Positions 16,895 through 24,270 of a stretch of DNA of 64,000 nt are shown here, piece after piece. The stretch is from Synechococcus sp. BIOS-E4-1. Its GTDB lineage: Bacteria > Cyanobacteriota > Cyanobacteriia > PCC-6307 > Cyanobiaceae. The DNA lies in contig NZ_CP047935.1 of the NCBI RefSeq assembly GCF_014279995.1, positions 1,447,494-1,511,493 of the forward strand, read 5' to 3'. The translations under genes were made by a program, and so were the position numbers. The notes below the pieces were generated by a model. It had not been told where the DNA came from and did not search any database. It saw only the letters and a program-made list of their open reading frames with translations. The first letter of the stretch is position 1, and every line of letters begins with the position of its first letter.

Positions 16895-17149
16895 TTAAAT
16901 ACACTTGATTGCGCTGCAGTGGTTGCACAGCTTCAAAGTCTGGGAGGCAGCCCCTGCAGCCACGCCTTCAAGCTCTTCTTCTGAAAGCTTTATTGGAGCG
17001 TTATCCAAGTCATCAGCAGAAATACTAAACCCAGCATCTTTCGCAATCGCAGCAACAGTATTGGCATCAGCTGCTGCCTTGAGCTTCTCCTGAAGGCTGG
17101 TGTCAGCTTTGACCTTCTCTAGAAAAGCTTTGAGTTGTTCTTCTGACAT
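16895..17149 (-). CDS. procA: Prochlorosin-type lanthipeptide precursor 3
   Basis: 84 residues with a typical ProcA leader (SEEQLKAFLEKVKADTSLQEKL ... SEEELEGV). The cleavage region reads AAGA instead of GG, a variant also seen in other ProcA sequences. The core ASQTLKLCNHCSAIKCI has three Cys, two Ser and one Thr. A conserved promoter-like GCTATAAC lies upstream, as for the precursor starting at 18262. A terminator hairpin with CCCC/GGGG stem and T-run follows the gene. Confidence 0.88.
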   Translation of the reverse strand: MSEEQLKAFLEKVKADTSLQEKLKAAADANTVAAIAKDAGFSISADDLDNAPIKLSEEELEGVAAGAASQTLKLCNHCSAIKCI

Positions 17150-17361
17150 GGGTTTCAGGAGTCTTTAACGGTTATAGCAACGGCGTGCTGCAGAGTCTTT
17201 GGCTAATACTTTCTGCGCTCAATCGTGCCAGGTATTGAAGGCTTGATTTGTGGGGTTTTTGGTGTGATTGAAGCAATAAAAAGCTCCTGTGGTAGCAGGG
17301 GCTTTGTGTGAACTGAAAATAACAGACTCCAGCCATTTGGATGATACTGCTTATATCAGTA

Positions 17362-17631
17362 TTAAAATAGGTAGGAATAGGTAGCAGGTCCATAGGTAGC
17401 AGGTCCCCAGTAATAGGTAGCAGGTCTATCAGCACCACCAGCCACGCCTTCCAGTTCTTCGTCTGAAACCTCTGATTGAGCGTTCTTCAAGTCATCAGCA
17501 GAGATGCTAAATCCTGCTTCTTTTGCAATCGCAGCAACAGCATTGGTATCAGCCGCTGCTTTGAGCTGCCCCTGAAGGCTGGTGTTGCCTTTGGCGTTAG
17601 CGATGAAAGCTGTGAGTTGTTCTTGTGTCAT
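17362..17631 (-). CDS. ProcA-like precursor 4 with cysteine-free PATY-repeat core
   Basis: 89 residues. The leader is clearly of the ProcA/Nif11 type (TQEQLTAFIANAKGNTSLQGQL ... SDEELEGVAGG). The core contains PATYYWGPATYGPATY and no cysteine, so lanthionine rings cannot form. The DNA shows the matching short tandem repeat at about 17375-17430. Its upstream region also differs: instead of the shared promoter stretch it has a G5/C5 hairpin at 17653-17668. It may be a precursor for another modification (Thr dehydration or Tyr chemistry), a substrate for leader-dependent export, or a degenerate copy. Confidence 0.75.
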   Translation of the reverse strand: MTQEQLTAFIANAKGNTSLQGQLKAAADTNAVAAIAKEAGFSISADDLKNAQSEVSDEELEGVAGGADRPATYYWGPATYGPATYSYLF

Positions 17632-18013
17632 GGTTCTAAAGAATGAATGTTTGGGGGTGTTGCCCCCCTCGACTCCTTCAAGATCACAGCCCTTCTGGTG
17701 AACCCCACTACACAGCTCTGGTGTAGACCCCGCGAAGTTCTGGTGAGCAACTGGTGAATCGCTCAGAACTCAGTCACCACCTTTTGAAAAATGTTTTCAT
17801 CTGCCTGATAACTGCTCAACTGCGCTCAATCATGCCAGGCATTGAAGGCTGATTTATGGGGTCAGTCAGACCATTGAAGCAATAAAAAACCCCTGTCAAT
17901 GCAGGGGCTTTCGCGGGTGTGTAGGCGTTGAGAACTCGTTGGGCTTGTTGTTCGAGACTTCCGAGAGTTTCGGTCTTTCGTATATACCCTTCGGAGCATA
18001 CCCCCTCCCCTTT
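17632..18013. other. Spacer between precursor genes 4 and 5
   Basis: A 380-bp gap. It contains a GGGGG/CCCCC hairpin just upstream of gene 4 (17653-17668), short repeats around TCTGGTGA between 17690 and 17760, the conserved module copy at 17824-17854 and a strong terminator at 17884-17907. No gene is seen. Confidence 0.6.
17884..17907 (-). terminator. Terminator of precursor gene 5
   Basis: CCCCTG (17890-17895) and CAGGGG (17902-17907) form a perfect stem with loop TCAATG. On the minus strand six T follow. Variants of the same hairpin follow the other procA genes at about 16461-16485, 16842-16865 and 17279-17306. Confidence 0.8.
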
Positions 18014-18262
18014 TTAACAACCCCTACACACAACCAAAGCTGTACCCTCTTCTGTCTGATCACCTCCAGCTGCGCCCTCCAATTCCTCATCTGAAAGCTC
18101 TGTGACTTGAGCGTTCTTCAAGTCTTCAGCAGAAATCTTAAAGCCTGCGTCCTTGGCAATCTCCACAACAGCATCTGCATCTGCAGCTCCATTGAGCTTC
18201 TCCTGCAGGCTGGTGTCTGCTTTGACCATCTCCAGGAAGGCTTTCAGTTGGTCTTCTGACAT
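18014..18262 (-). CDS. procA: Prochlorosin-type lanthipeptide precursor 5
   Basis: 82 residues: a 67-residue ProcA leader (SEDQLKAFLEMVKADTSLQEKL ... ELSDEELEGAAGG) and a short core DQTEEGTALVVCRGC with two Thr and two Cys, enough for two rings. Upstream, GCTATAACCGTTAAAGACT is almost identical to the sequence before precursor 3, indicating a shared promoter. It is the first gene of the array in the reading direction. Confidence 0.88.
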   Translation of the reverse strand: MSEDQLKAFLEMVKADTSLQEKLNGAADADAVVEIAKDAGFKISAEDLKNAQVTELSDEELEGAAGGDQTEEGTALVVCRGC

Positions 18263-18338
18263 GGCTTTCGGGAGTCTTTAACGGTTATAGCAACGGTCGG
18301 AATACTAGTCATATCAGCTTAGATGAGACTGCAGTCCA

Positions 18339-18419
18339 ATGATTGTTATCGCAGCTGTTGGAATTTACCTAGGTGTCTCCTTACTGCTGATTAGTACAAT
18401 CGACGAGGTATTGAAATGA
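18339..18419 (+). CDS. 26-residue membrane microprotein
   Basis: ATG 18339 opens a 26-codon frame, MIVIAAVGIYLGVSLLLIST and then IDEVLK, that is one hydrophobic helix with a short charged end. Its stop overlaps the next start as ATGA (18416-18419), the coupling pattern seen elsewhere in this operon. The overlap and the clean membrane segment support it. No homolog is recognised, and the ribosome binding site is weak. Confidence 0.45.
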   Translation: MIVIAAVGIYLGVSLLLISTIDEVLK

Positions 18420-18628
18420 AATGCGACTGGAATAAATGCCACGCAGTCTTAATTGGCGATCGCTGGATTCAGGTACGCGATGGCAAGGAATGCAGTGGAG
18501 ATGTGAGCTTTGAAATCGGAGGTGGCGTTTCTATGGTTGCTTCTGTCAGTGCGATTCAGGCCGTAAAAATTGCAAAACATTCCGAGGCCAAAGTTTTTGA
18601 GGCTTACACACCTTGGGGGACAAAGTGA
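18416..18628 (+). CDS. Small hypothetical protein
   Basis: 70 residues with a probable beta-sandwich look (AVLIGDRWIQVRDG, SFEIGGGVSMVASVSAIQAVKIAKHSEAKVFEAYTPWG). It has three Cys. A GAGG ribosome binding site lies 8 nt upstream, inside the microprotein gene. It is the second gene of a four-gene operon with overlapping start/stop pairs. The function is unknown. Confidence 0.55.
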   Translation: MKCDWNKCHAVLIGDRWIQVRDGKECSGDVSFEIGGGVSMVASVSAIQAVKIAKHSEAKVFEAYTPWGTK

Positions 18629-18801
18629 TGGCCCGTATTTATTTCCGGCAGAGTCGTCCCGACTATCTAACAGCAACATGCGTCAGAGAGCCCGACAGGG
18701 CAATAGTACGAGCCTTTAAGGCAAAAGCTGCAGCGCAGGGTCTGAGCGTCCAACGTGCACTTCTAGAGGCTTGTCAGGAGTATCTGGAGAGCTACCAGTG
18801 A
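18628..18801 (+). CDS. Small RHH-like protein
   Basis: 57 residues from ATG 18628, which overlaps the previous stop (TGATG). The sequence YLTATCVREPDRAIVRAFKAKAAAQGLSVQRALLEACQEYL suggests a strand followed by two helices, as in CopG/RHH regulators, with AQGLSVQRALLEA as the turn. A frame from 18613 is open but out of register with the coupling pattern. It is a plausible element regulator. Confidence 0.5.
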   Translation: MARIYFRQSRPDYLTATCVREPDRAIVRAFKAKAAAQGLSVQRALLEACQEYLESYQ

Positions 18802-19085
18802 GTAAGAACATTCCACCCCGTCCTTTGACCCAGCGCCAACAGGACTACGACAATTTTCAAGCCTTTCGAGATGAGGTCTGGCGACAAAATTGGATCGAGG
18901 GTGAACGACTCGAATCTGAAAAGCTGTGGCGGGAGTTTGAAGAAGAAGGTGGTGTCAGTTCTTATCTGAGAGACGCCCAGACAGCTCTAGAAGAGGCCCG
19001 CGCTGTGCAGGCCGCAAGAAATGCCAAGTTGTCCAATAGGGTCGCTACAGCAGTTGCCGAGAGCTTTATCGACCTCGATATCTGA
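18798..19085 (+). CDS. Hypothetical helical protein
   Basis: 95 residues from GTG 18798, which overlaps the previous stop (GTGA). Highly charged and helical throughout (QQDYDNFQAFRDEVWRQNWIEGERLESEKLWREFEEE and SYLRDAQTALEEARAVQAARNAKL), likely coiled coil. It is last in the small operon and ends directly against the convergent gene at 19086. The function is unknown. Confidence 0.55.
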   Translation: MSKNIPPRPLTQRQQDYDNFQAFRDEVWRQNWIEGERLESEKLWREFEEEGGVSSYLRDAQTALEEARAVQAARNAKLSNRVATAVAESFIDLDI

Positions 19086-19451
19086 TCAGCAAACAGCAGA
19101 AAAATCAGCCCGAATATCCGTTGCCGTCGACGACAGGCCTACCCGTGCAGCAGTAATCCCGTAACCACGGGTGCAAGCGGCGAGGCGATATTCGCCAGGA
19201 AAAAAGCTGGGATTAGATGGTCCCCGGAAATCTCCCCAGCCATAGGTCAAGTTTTTGGTAACCCCGCCTTTCTGAACCTGGATGATCACCTCATCCGTGT
19301 CTGCGGCGAAGGTAGCGACGATATTGATCTGAGCAGTCTTGGCTGACTGGAGGCCAACGATTGGCTGGAAGCTTGTTGTCAGCAGACCGGCTTCGTCGTC
19401 GGTTGAAGCGGTGTTGGGGAAGAGTCCGTAAGAGCGTCTTGAAGGTGCCAT
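19086..19451 (-). CDS. Hypothetical protein downstream of terminase
   Basis: 121 residues, beta-rich in appearance (AKTAQINIVATFAADTDEVIIQVQKGG, then KNLTYGWGDFRG and PGEYRLAACTRG). There is no signal peptide and no recognised family. The composition is compatible with a small virion-type or decoration protein, but this is only an impression. It is the last gene of the minus-strand packaging cluster, 87 nt after terL. Confidence 0.45.
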   Translation of the reverse strand: MAPSRRSYGLFPNTASTDDEAGLLTTSFQPIVGLQSAKTAQINIVATFAADTDEVIIQVQKGGVTKNLTYGWGDFRGPSNPSFFPGEYRLAACTRGYGITAARVGLSSTATDIRADFSAVC

Positions 19452-19538
19452 GAGTATTGAAGGCAGTACTCCATAGGCTTCCTGGGCAACCTAAAAATGT
19501 AGACATGACGGGTGGTTTGAGCCTGCCGCCCTCTTTCT

Positions 19539-21458
19539 TCAGTCCCAGATTTTGTATCTCTCAGCGAGTGATGGTCGACGTGCGTGGGTGCCTCTGCCCC
19601 AGGTCACTTCAGTGACTCCTGCAATACCACCGCTACCCCCGACCCAGCGGACATCGCCAGGGGTAAAGCCAGACGAGAGCCAGTGTGAATTGACCCAGTC
19701 GACGGCGTAGTTGCAGGCATCGGCATAGTCGTCGCGATCGCGTTTCTTGTCGAGAGCGATAGAGCGTTGCTGTTGGTGGAGAGTTTCAATCAGCGGCACG
19801 TCAGCCCTGATCAGGACCTTCCCACTGGCGGCCAGTCCCAGGATCTTTGCCTGGCGGTTCCGCTTTGAACGACCCTCATGGCTCAGGGGTACCACGTTGA
19901 AAGTGCGGCCAGCGACATTGTTCCCCAGGCTTCTCAGGATGTAGTGCCCACCTGCTGCCTTTTCAACGCCAAGGGTATGGCAGTTGTATTTATCGGCGTA
20001 GTCCAGGATCTGAGGCAGGGCATCTTCGACATGGCCGTGCAACTCATGGACGCCAAGGATGACGGCCTTCTGATCTTGGGCACCGACTGCAACCAGGGCG
20101 CTGGTATCGGATCCTTTTTCACCGGATAGGTTCATATCGATTGCGATGAATGAGCCACGGCAGGTGATGTCGTCTTGCTCAATGGGCACCAGGTACGAAC
20201 GCCGCCAGGAGCAGTAGCCAACGTCAACGGAGCAGTCGAGTTTGTATAGCGCTGCGAAATCTGTCGGCGGCATCTGCGCTTCCAGTTCTTCCGCGAACTC
20301 CTTTGTGAACTGGTGACTGACGGGCTCCCCAGGCTCTCCGAATCTCGGGAACTTGACCAGCCATGAAGCGGGATAGTCATTCAGGATCCTGGCCCTTTCA
20401 TCGTTGTCTGGGTTCAATAGTGGAGATGCCAGCACAGTCCACGGCACGACTTTGTCGCCAGCCTTCTCTCGGCCCTTGTCTCGGTCGATCATCCGTTGGG
20501 TTGGGTCATTAGGTCCAAGCCGCTGGGCAATAAGGATCAACCCCTGGCCTTTGCCTGCCTTGTCGCGGGTCAAGCGGGTCATGATGTCCACGCCAATAGT
20601 CCGCATGGCCGTATCGATCACGTCGACCGACTCGCATTCGGCGATGTTGCCCACGATGTCGTCCACCAGAACGATGTGCCCCGTGTATCCCAGCAGTGCT
20701 GCTCCTCTGGATGCCGCTAGCTGAGTCCTGCCACCTTCCCAGTCTGGAGCCCAAGCAAGTTTCGATTTCTGATCAGTCTTGATTCCGTAGCCAGCGGGGA
20801 CTGCCACCTCGAACAGCGTTTTGAACAACGCACAGTTCATTGCACTGAGTCGACCGTTGGCGCTGATCAGGATGTGGCCACGGTCCGGATATCGGAGAAG
20901 TGACCAGCACAGGGCCAAGATCGCGCAGGTGGTTTTGCTGTGCCTCGGGGGTGGGTTGACCATTAATCGGCCGCCAGCCTTCCCGTCGATCAATGCCTCG
21001 AACTCGACCAGCATTGCTTCGGTTACTGAATCCAGCTCGAAGCCAGGACATACAACGCGGGCATAGAGCAAACTAAATTCCGTCAGCCCCATCTGAATGG
21101 GCTCTGGAGGTGGCAATAAGGTGTCGCCGTTGTTAGTTACTGTCGCGTCAGATCGGCGGCGCTTGCGTGCCTTTGGAGCCTCTGCTGTCTTATCTGGAAG
21201 AGGGTAAATCCTTTCGTGGATTGGTTGCTGTTGGCGAGCTAAGAACAGCGATCGTCTCTCCTCCCACTTGTATCCAGTGCGATAGCGGGCAAACGTCGCG
21301 GCAGAGACAATTCCATTGTCAGCGGCCAGCTCTTCATCGCTGCACCATTCGAGTTCCTTCCACCTCTGGAAGTGCTGATGTGCGGAGGCTCGTTCACCCT
21401 GTTGTCGGCGCAAAGGGCAGCTGGTATCGAGCTTGAAGTGCCGGGTATTAGTAGCCAT
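19539..21458 (-). CDS. terL: Phage terminase large subunit with N-terminal HTH
   Basis: A 639-residue TerL. The ATPase has a phage-type P-loop PPPRHSKTT (169-177), Walker B HIVLVDDIVG (261-270) and coupling segment LILIAQRLGPND (307-318). The RNase H-like nuclease follows, with the first catalytic Asp in FIAIDMNLSGEKGSDTSAL (about D441) and the last acidic cluster RDRDDYADACNYAVDW. The N-terminal 70 residues (SDEELAADNGIVSAATFARYRTGYKWEERR) look like the helix-turn-helix of a terminase small subunit or transposase-type HTH, fused here. TerL packages DNA into procapsids. No portal, capsid or tail gene accompanies it. It is coupled to the upstream gene with a GAGG ribosome binding site. Confidence 0.88.
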   Translation of the reverse strand: MATNTRHFKLDTSCPLRRQQGERASAHQHFQRWKELEWCSDEELAADNGIVSAATFARYRTGYKWEERRSLFLARQQQPIHERIYPLPDKTAEAPKARKRRRSDATVTNNGDTLLPPPEPIQMGLTEFSLLYARVVCPGFELDSVTEAMLVEFEALIDGKAGGRLMVNPPPRHSKTTCAILALCWSLLRYPDRGHILISANGRLSAMNCALFKTLFEVAVPAGYGIKTDQKSKLAWAPDWEGGRTQLAASRGAALLGYTGHIVLVDDIVGNIAECESVDVIDTAMRTIGVDIMTRLTRDKAGKGQGLILIAQRLGPNDPTQRMIDRDKGREKAGDKVVPWTVLASPLLNPDNDERARILNDYPASWLVKFPRFGEPGEPVSHQFTKEFAEELEAQMPPTDFAALYKLDCSVDVGYCSWRRSYLVPIEQDDITCRGSFIAIDMNLSGEKGSDTSALVAVGAQDQKAVILGVHELHGHVEDALPQILDYADKYNCHTLGVEKAAGGHYILRSLGNNVAGRTFNVVPLSHEGRSKRNRQAKILGLAASGKVLIRADVPLIETLHQQQRSIALDKKRDRDDYADACNYAVDWVNSHWLSSGFTPGDVRWVGGSGGIAGVTEVTWGRGTHARRPSLAERYKIWD

Positions 21459-21459
21459 A

Positions 21460-21849
21460 TCAATTTTCCTCGATTACTAGTTCCTGGACATAGAGAGGCG
21501 AACTCCCTGGTCGTTGCATGCCGTGCCGGTTTGTATAAACAGAAAGCCCAGGGCTGACGGCAATAATCTCGTCGAATCTTTCACCAGCTAGGTCAGGGCC
21601 GATGTTGATCAGGTGAGTCCCCAGGGATACACTCCAGAGTCCGGCAGGTTCAATACGATCGATACTGAATCGGACGTGAGTTGTATTATCAGCCAGGTCT
21701 AGACAGCCATGATTATGGGCCTTATAGATACGGTCTAGCTTGTCAATGACCTCCAGCTTTTTGCGAGTTTTTATCGTGGTCTCGATGTACTCTAAAACCC
21801 CGTATTTGTTTGTTCTGTAGCTACCAACCTTAGGTCCCCCAGACATCAT
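21460..21849 (-). CDS. Hypothetical protein upstream of terL
   Basis: 129 residues. The N-terminal half is basic (YRTNKYGVLEYIETTIKTRKKLEVIDKLDRIYKAHNHG). The second half looks like a small beta barrel (THVRFSIDRIEPAGLWSVSLGTHLINIG). It starts with an ATGA overlap with the upstream gene (21846-21849) and ends one base before the terL ATG, so the three genes form one translation-coupled unit. No family is recognised. A packaging or regulatory partner role is inferred from position only. Confidence 0.6.
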   Translation of the reverse strand: MMSGGPKVGSYRTNKYGVLEYIETTIKTRKKLEVIDKLDRIYKAHNHGCLDLADNTTHVRFSIDRIEPAGLWSVSLGTHLINIGPDLAGERFDEIIAVSPGLSVYTNRHGMQRPGSSPLYVQELVIEEN

Positions 21850-22511
21850 TCGCCCTGCGCAGCAGCGTCCTGAGTGGCGATAGATGCGCGTCTGGCTAGT
21901 TCGGCCTGGATAGCATCATTAGAGACGTTCTGGAGGCCTGTAGAGTCCTGAGCAGCAATAGCTTCCTGAGCAGCCTTTAGTTCTTGGCGGATGCTTTCGT
22001 CGCTGCTAGTTGCTTTTTCTTCGGCGGCTTTAAGCGCTAAGCGGGAGTGAACATATGCGGCAGCTTCGCCGTCAACTTCCTTGAGCATTTTTACGGCCTC
22101 ATTACCGTAGCGGTTAATGAAATGCTTGATTTGATCGTCAAGTGCAGCCGAGTCGCGAAGAATCTCAGACGTGGTCATTGATGCTAAAGCTTCTGTATCA
22201 GCCAGGGCAGCATTAAAGACAGACCTCCTCTCAGAAATGCTTAAACCTGTTTTGTCGGTTAAATCCTGCTGAAGCTTCTTTTCTGCTTTGGTTGGTTCTA
22301 CATAGCCATTATCCAAAATCCATTCAGGCAAATCGGCATAAGGTACGTCCTGGTTCTGCAGTTCCTGGATCTGATAAAGCTCCTCAAAAGTTAGCTTTTT
22401 AGATTTTGCTTGATTCACCCGCCAGCGCTTTCCTGTGATTGCGCGTGGTGCTTTGAAGTCATCTTGGCCAAATGCTTGTTGAAATAGTTCTGCCCGTGTG
22501 TCCTGATCCAT
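21846..22511 (-). CDS. Hypothetical helical protein, first gene of the terL operon
   Basis: 221 residues, acidic and mostly helical. It contains an N-terminal basic patch (RAITGKRWRVNQAKSKKLTFEELYQIQELQ) followed by long helices. The C-terminal third is rich in Ala, Gln and Glu (EEKATSSDESIRQELKAAQEAIAAQDS), a composition typical of scaffolding or coiled-coil proteins. No recognisable domain is seen. It could be a terminase small subunit-like or scaffold-like protein, but nothing in the sequence proves this. Confidence 0.6.
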   Translation of the reverse strand: MDQDTRAELFQQAFGQDDFKAPRAITGKRWRVNQAKSKKLTFEELYQIQELQNQDVPYADLPEWILDNGYVEPTKAEKKLQQDLTDKTGLSISERRSVFNAALADTEALASMTTSEILRDSAALDDQIKHFINRYGNEAVKMLKEVDGEAAAYVHSRLALKAAEEKATSSDESIRQELKAAQEAIAAQDSTGLQNVSNDAIQAELARRASIATQDAAAQGE

Positions 22512-22617
22512 GGGAGGATGTTTCTTATATCTGATATATATTGCCTAAAATGGCTAAAGCGGCTGCGTCGGAAAGCAGATCACGCTAACAGTCTCTTCGG
22601 AAAACTTGATCAGTTAA

Positions 22618-23028
22618 ATGATATCCATGAGAAAGACCATTTTTCGCAAAGTTGTCACTACAGCGGGCCAACCAAAGACGTTTAGGGTAGAAGGTGCTAG
22701 ATATCCGTACAGCGCTAAGATGACATGGTCACGCAGCACACCAGGCAGTAAATTGACGCTGCACACAGGATGCGCTTTCAACCCAAAGATTGACCTTGGA
22801 AGTTACGACCGCAGCCAGAAAGAATATGAAGTCGACCTATCTAAGGGCGATATAGTATTTTCGTTTCCGACTGAGATTGTTCTGGAGACAACAGGAAAGG
22901 CATCGGTATTAATCGCCTTAGAGTGCGAGTTCCCAACCCGAAAAAAGCGAAGCAGTGTTGTACAAGAATCTACCTCGGTAGTGGTGACTGAATTTCCTGT
23001 TGTTCCTGTAATGCCAACGGAAAACTGA
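22618..23028 (+). CDS. Hypothetical beta-rich protein
   Basis: 136 residues, beginning MISMRKTIFRKVVTTAG. The pattern of alternating hydrophobic residues (KLTLHTGCAF, YEVDLSKGDIVFSFPTEIVLETTGKASVLIALECEF) suggests a beta sandwich. The C-terminus is low complexity. No family is recognised. It is divergent from the terL operon, with 106 nt between, and is followed by a 49-residue gene. Confidence 0.55.
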   Translation: MISMRKTIFRKVVTTAGQPKTFRVEGARYPYSAKMTWSRSTPGSKLTLHTGCAFNPKIDLGSYDRSQKEYEVDLSKGDIVFSFPTEIVLETTGKASVLIALECEFPTRKKRSSVVQESTSVVVTEFPVVPVMPTEN

Positions 23029-23032
23029 GCCT

Positions 23033-23182
23033 ATGGATAATTACACCGTGATCCCTAATGAGCAGGTTCAGCAGCTTGCTGAGAGGGGTTTTGAACTGAT
23101 TCGGCAGGGTCGACCACAGGACGCTGACAGTCTCTGGGATGAGTGGGGTTTAAGGGCCTTCTTTATTGGTGGTGAGGACTAG
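23033..23182 (+). CDS. Small hypothetical protein (49 aa)
   Basis: MDNYTVIPNEQVQQLAERGF, then ELIRQGRPQDADSLWDEWGL and RAFFIGGED. It is amphipathic and helical, acidic overall, and coherent in composition. It starts 4 nt after the preceding gene on the same strand and its stop overlaps the stop of the convergent second recombinase through the sequence CTAG. The function is unknown. Confidence 0.5.
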   Translation: MDNYTVIPNEQVQQLAERGFELIRQGRPQDADSLWDEWGLRAFFIGGED

Positions 23183-24270
23183 AGCAACCTTGCTGCTTCG
23201 GTGACCGCGTGTTGCCTGAAGTAATCGCTGTAGGTCGCCTCAATTTGCGCGACTGACGTGGAGATCAACTCAGCCACAGTCAAAGGCTGCATGCCTGATC
23301 TCAGTAGTCTCGCGGTTGCGGCGTGTCTCAGGGCTCTAAAACCGAGGGATTTTGCTGCTTCTGGGTGGACCTTTCGACGGAGCATTGCGGAATAGTTGCT
23401 AAGCAGGTTGTTAGCCCTTTCGATCTGCTCGTTGGTGGCAGGGCGGTCGTGTGGCATCAGGAATGAATCCAGTTCTGACGGCCTGTTGCCGAGGTTCCAG
23501 CGGTCAAACCAATCGCGGACTGTGGGAGTCGCAAAACCACGCCTGGAGCGCTTGGAATCCCAGTAGGGCAATTGAATCCCAGGTTGATAACTCTCTGCCT
23601 CAGGGGTCTGCAGCGACAGGCAGCCATTCCCTCTGATTCCTGTGACGGCAACCATCCTGTAAATCCAGATCGCGCCAGGGTCCCCGAGCTTCAAGATTTC
23701 AGTGTCGAGCGCCTGGATGATCGCGTCATCGTCAACGGCATCGCGTCTGGTCGGGATCGGGTTCCGATATCGCAGGCTCTCTGTATTGAGGTTCACCCCA
23801 GCAACTTCGGCCAACAGGGAAGCAGCCTCCAGAACACTTCGACGTTTGCGGTTCTCTTCGGGTGCCAGCTCCATGACGGCCTGATGCAGCCCCTTCTCAT
23901 CCACTGCCAGGGATCTTTCCGCCAGCCACTCACACAATTGTCTGACGCCAGAAACCTTGGCCCTCTCGGTCGCATCGCGATAGCCCTTTGAAGTGATCGC
24001 CTCCAGAGCAGCCCTTAGGTGGTGTTTGGTGGAACTCTTTGATGCAGAGCGGCCACTGAGCTGCAGCATCAATTCCCTGGCCCCGTGGAAGGCTTCAGAT
24101 TCATTGCTGGCCTTGATTTGCCTTGCGATGGTTTCACCGTTTCCGTGGACTCCCACCAGCTGCCAGACGGTTCCAGATGCCCGCTTCGCTTTCCTGATTC
24201 GCAGTGAATCAGCTTCGGGGAACTCTTGCCTCAGCGAGACCGTGAATGCATGGAGGTTGGTTGCTCTCAT
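23179..24270 (-). CDS. Second tyrosine recombinase-like protein, divergent active site
   Basis: 363 residues with the tyrosine recombinase layout. The first catalytic Arg lies in MVAVTGIRGNGCLSL (R213), box II is LGFRALRHAATARLLRSG (311-325), and the C-terminal IEATYSDYF offers the nucleophile Tyr (347 or 350). The usual first His of box II (HxxR) is replaced by Arg, and the LLGH position reads LIST, so activity may be altered or lost. Its ATG overlaps the stop of the upstream integrase (TAATG), so both are made together. It may be an accessory recombinase, directionality factor or second strand-exchange subunit. Confidence 0.7.
   Translation of the reverse strand: MRATNLHAFTVSLRQEFPEADSLRIRKAKRASGTVWQLVGVHGNGETIARQIKASNESEAFHGARELMLQLSGRSASKSSTKHHLRAALEAITSKGYRDATERAKVSGVRQLCEWLAERSLAVDEKGLHQAVMELAPEENRKRRSVLEAASLLAEVAGVNLNTESLRYRNPIPTRRDAVDDDAIIQALDTEILKLGDPGAIWIYRMVAVTGIRGNGCLSLQTPEAESYQPGIQLPYWDSKRSRRGFATPTVRDWFDRWNLGNRPSELDSFLMPHDRPATNEQIERANNLLSNYSAMLRRKVHPEAAKSLGFRALRHAATARLLRSGMQPLTVAELISTSVAQIEATYSDYFRQHAVTEAARLL

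Larger units (their letters stand above)
15953..17854 (-). repeat. Five copies of a conserved intergenic module in the procA array
   Basis: A core of about 31 bp beginning GCTCAATCGTGCCAGGTATT and ending GGCTGATT occurs at 15953-15983, 16401-16431, 16780-16810, 17217-17248 and 17824-17854, always in the same orientation. Each copy lies downstream of one procA gene (read on the minus strand) after its hairpin terminator, and upstream of the next. On the minus strand the core holds TCAAT-10-ATTGA. The stretch between core and terminator (TGATTGAAG.AATAAAA) is also conserved. It looks like a duplicated gene-plus-spacer cassette. Confidence 0.85.

Noticed and set aside
15953-17854. Regular repeats considered as a CRISPR array
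   Set aside because: Repeat copies are 350-600 bp apart, separated by genes, and associated with terminators; no short spacers or cas genes.
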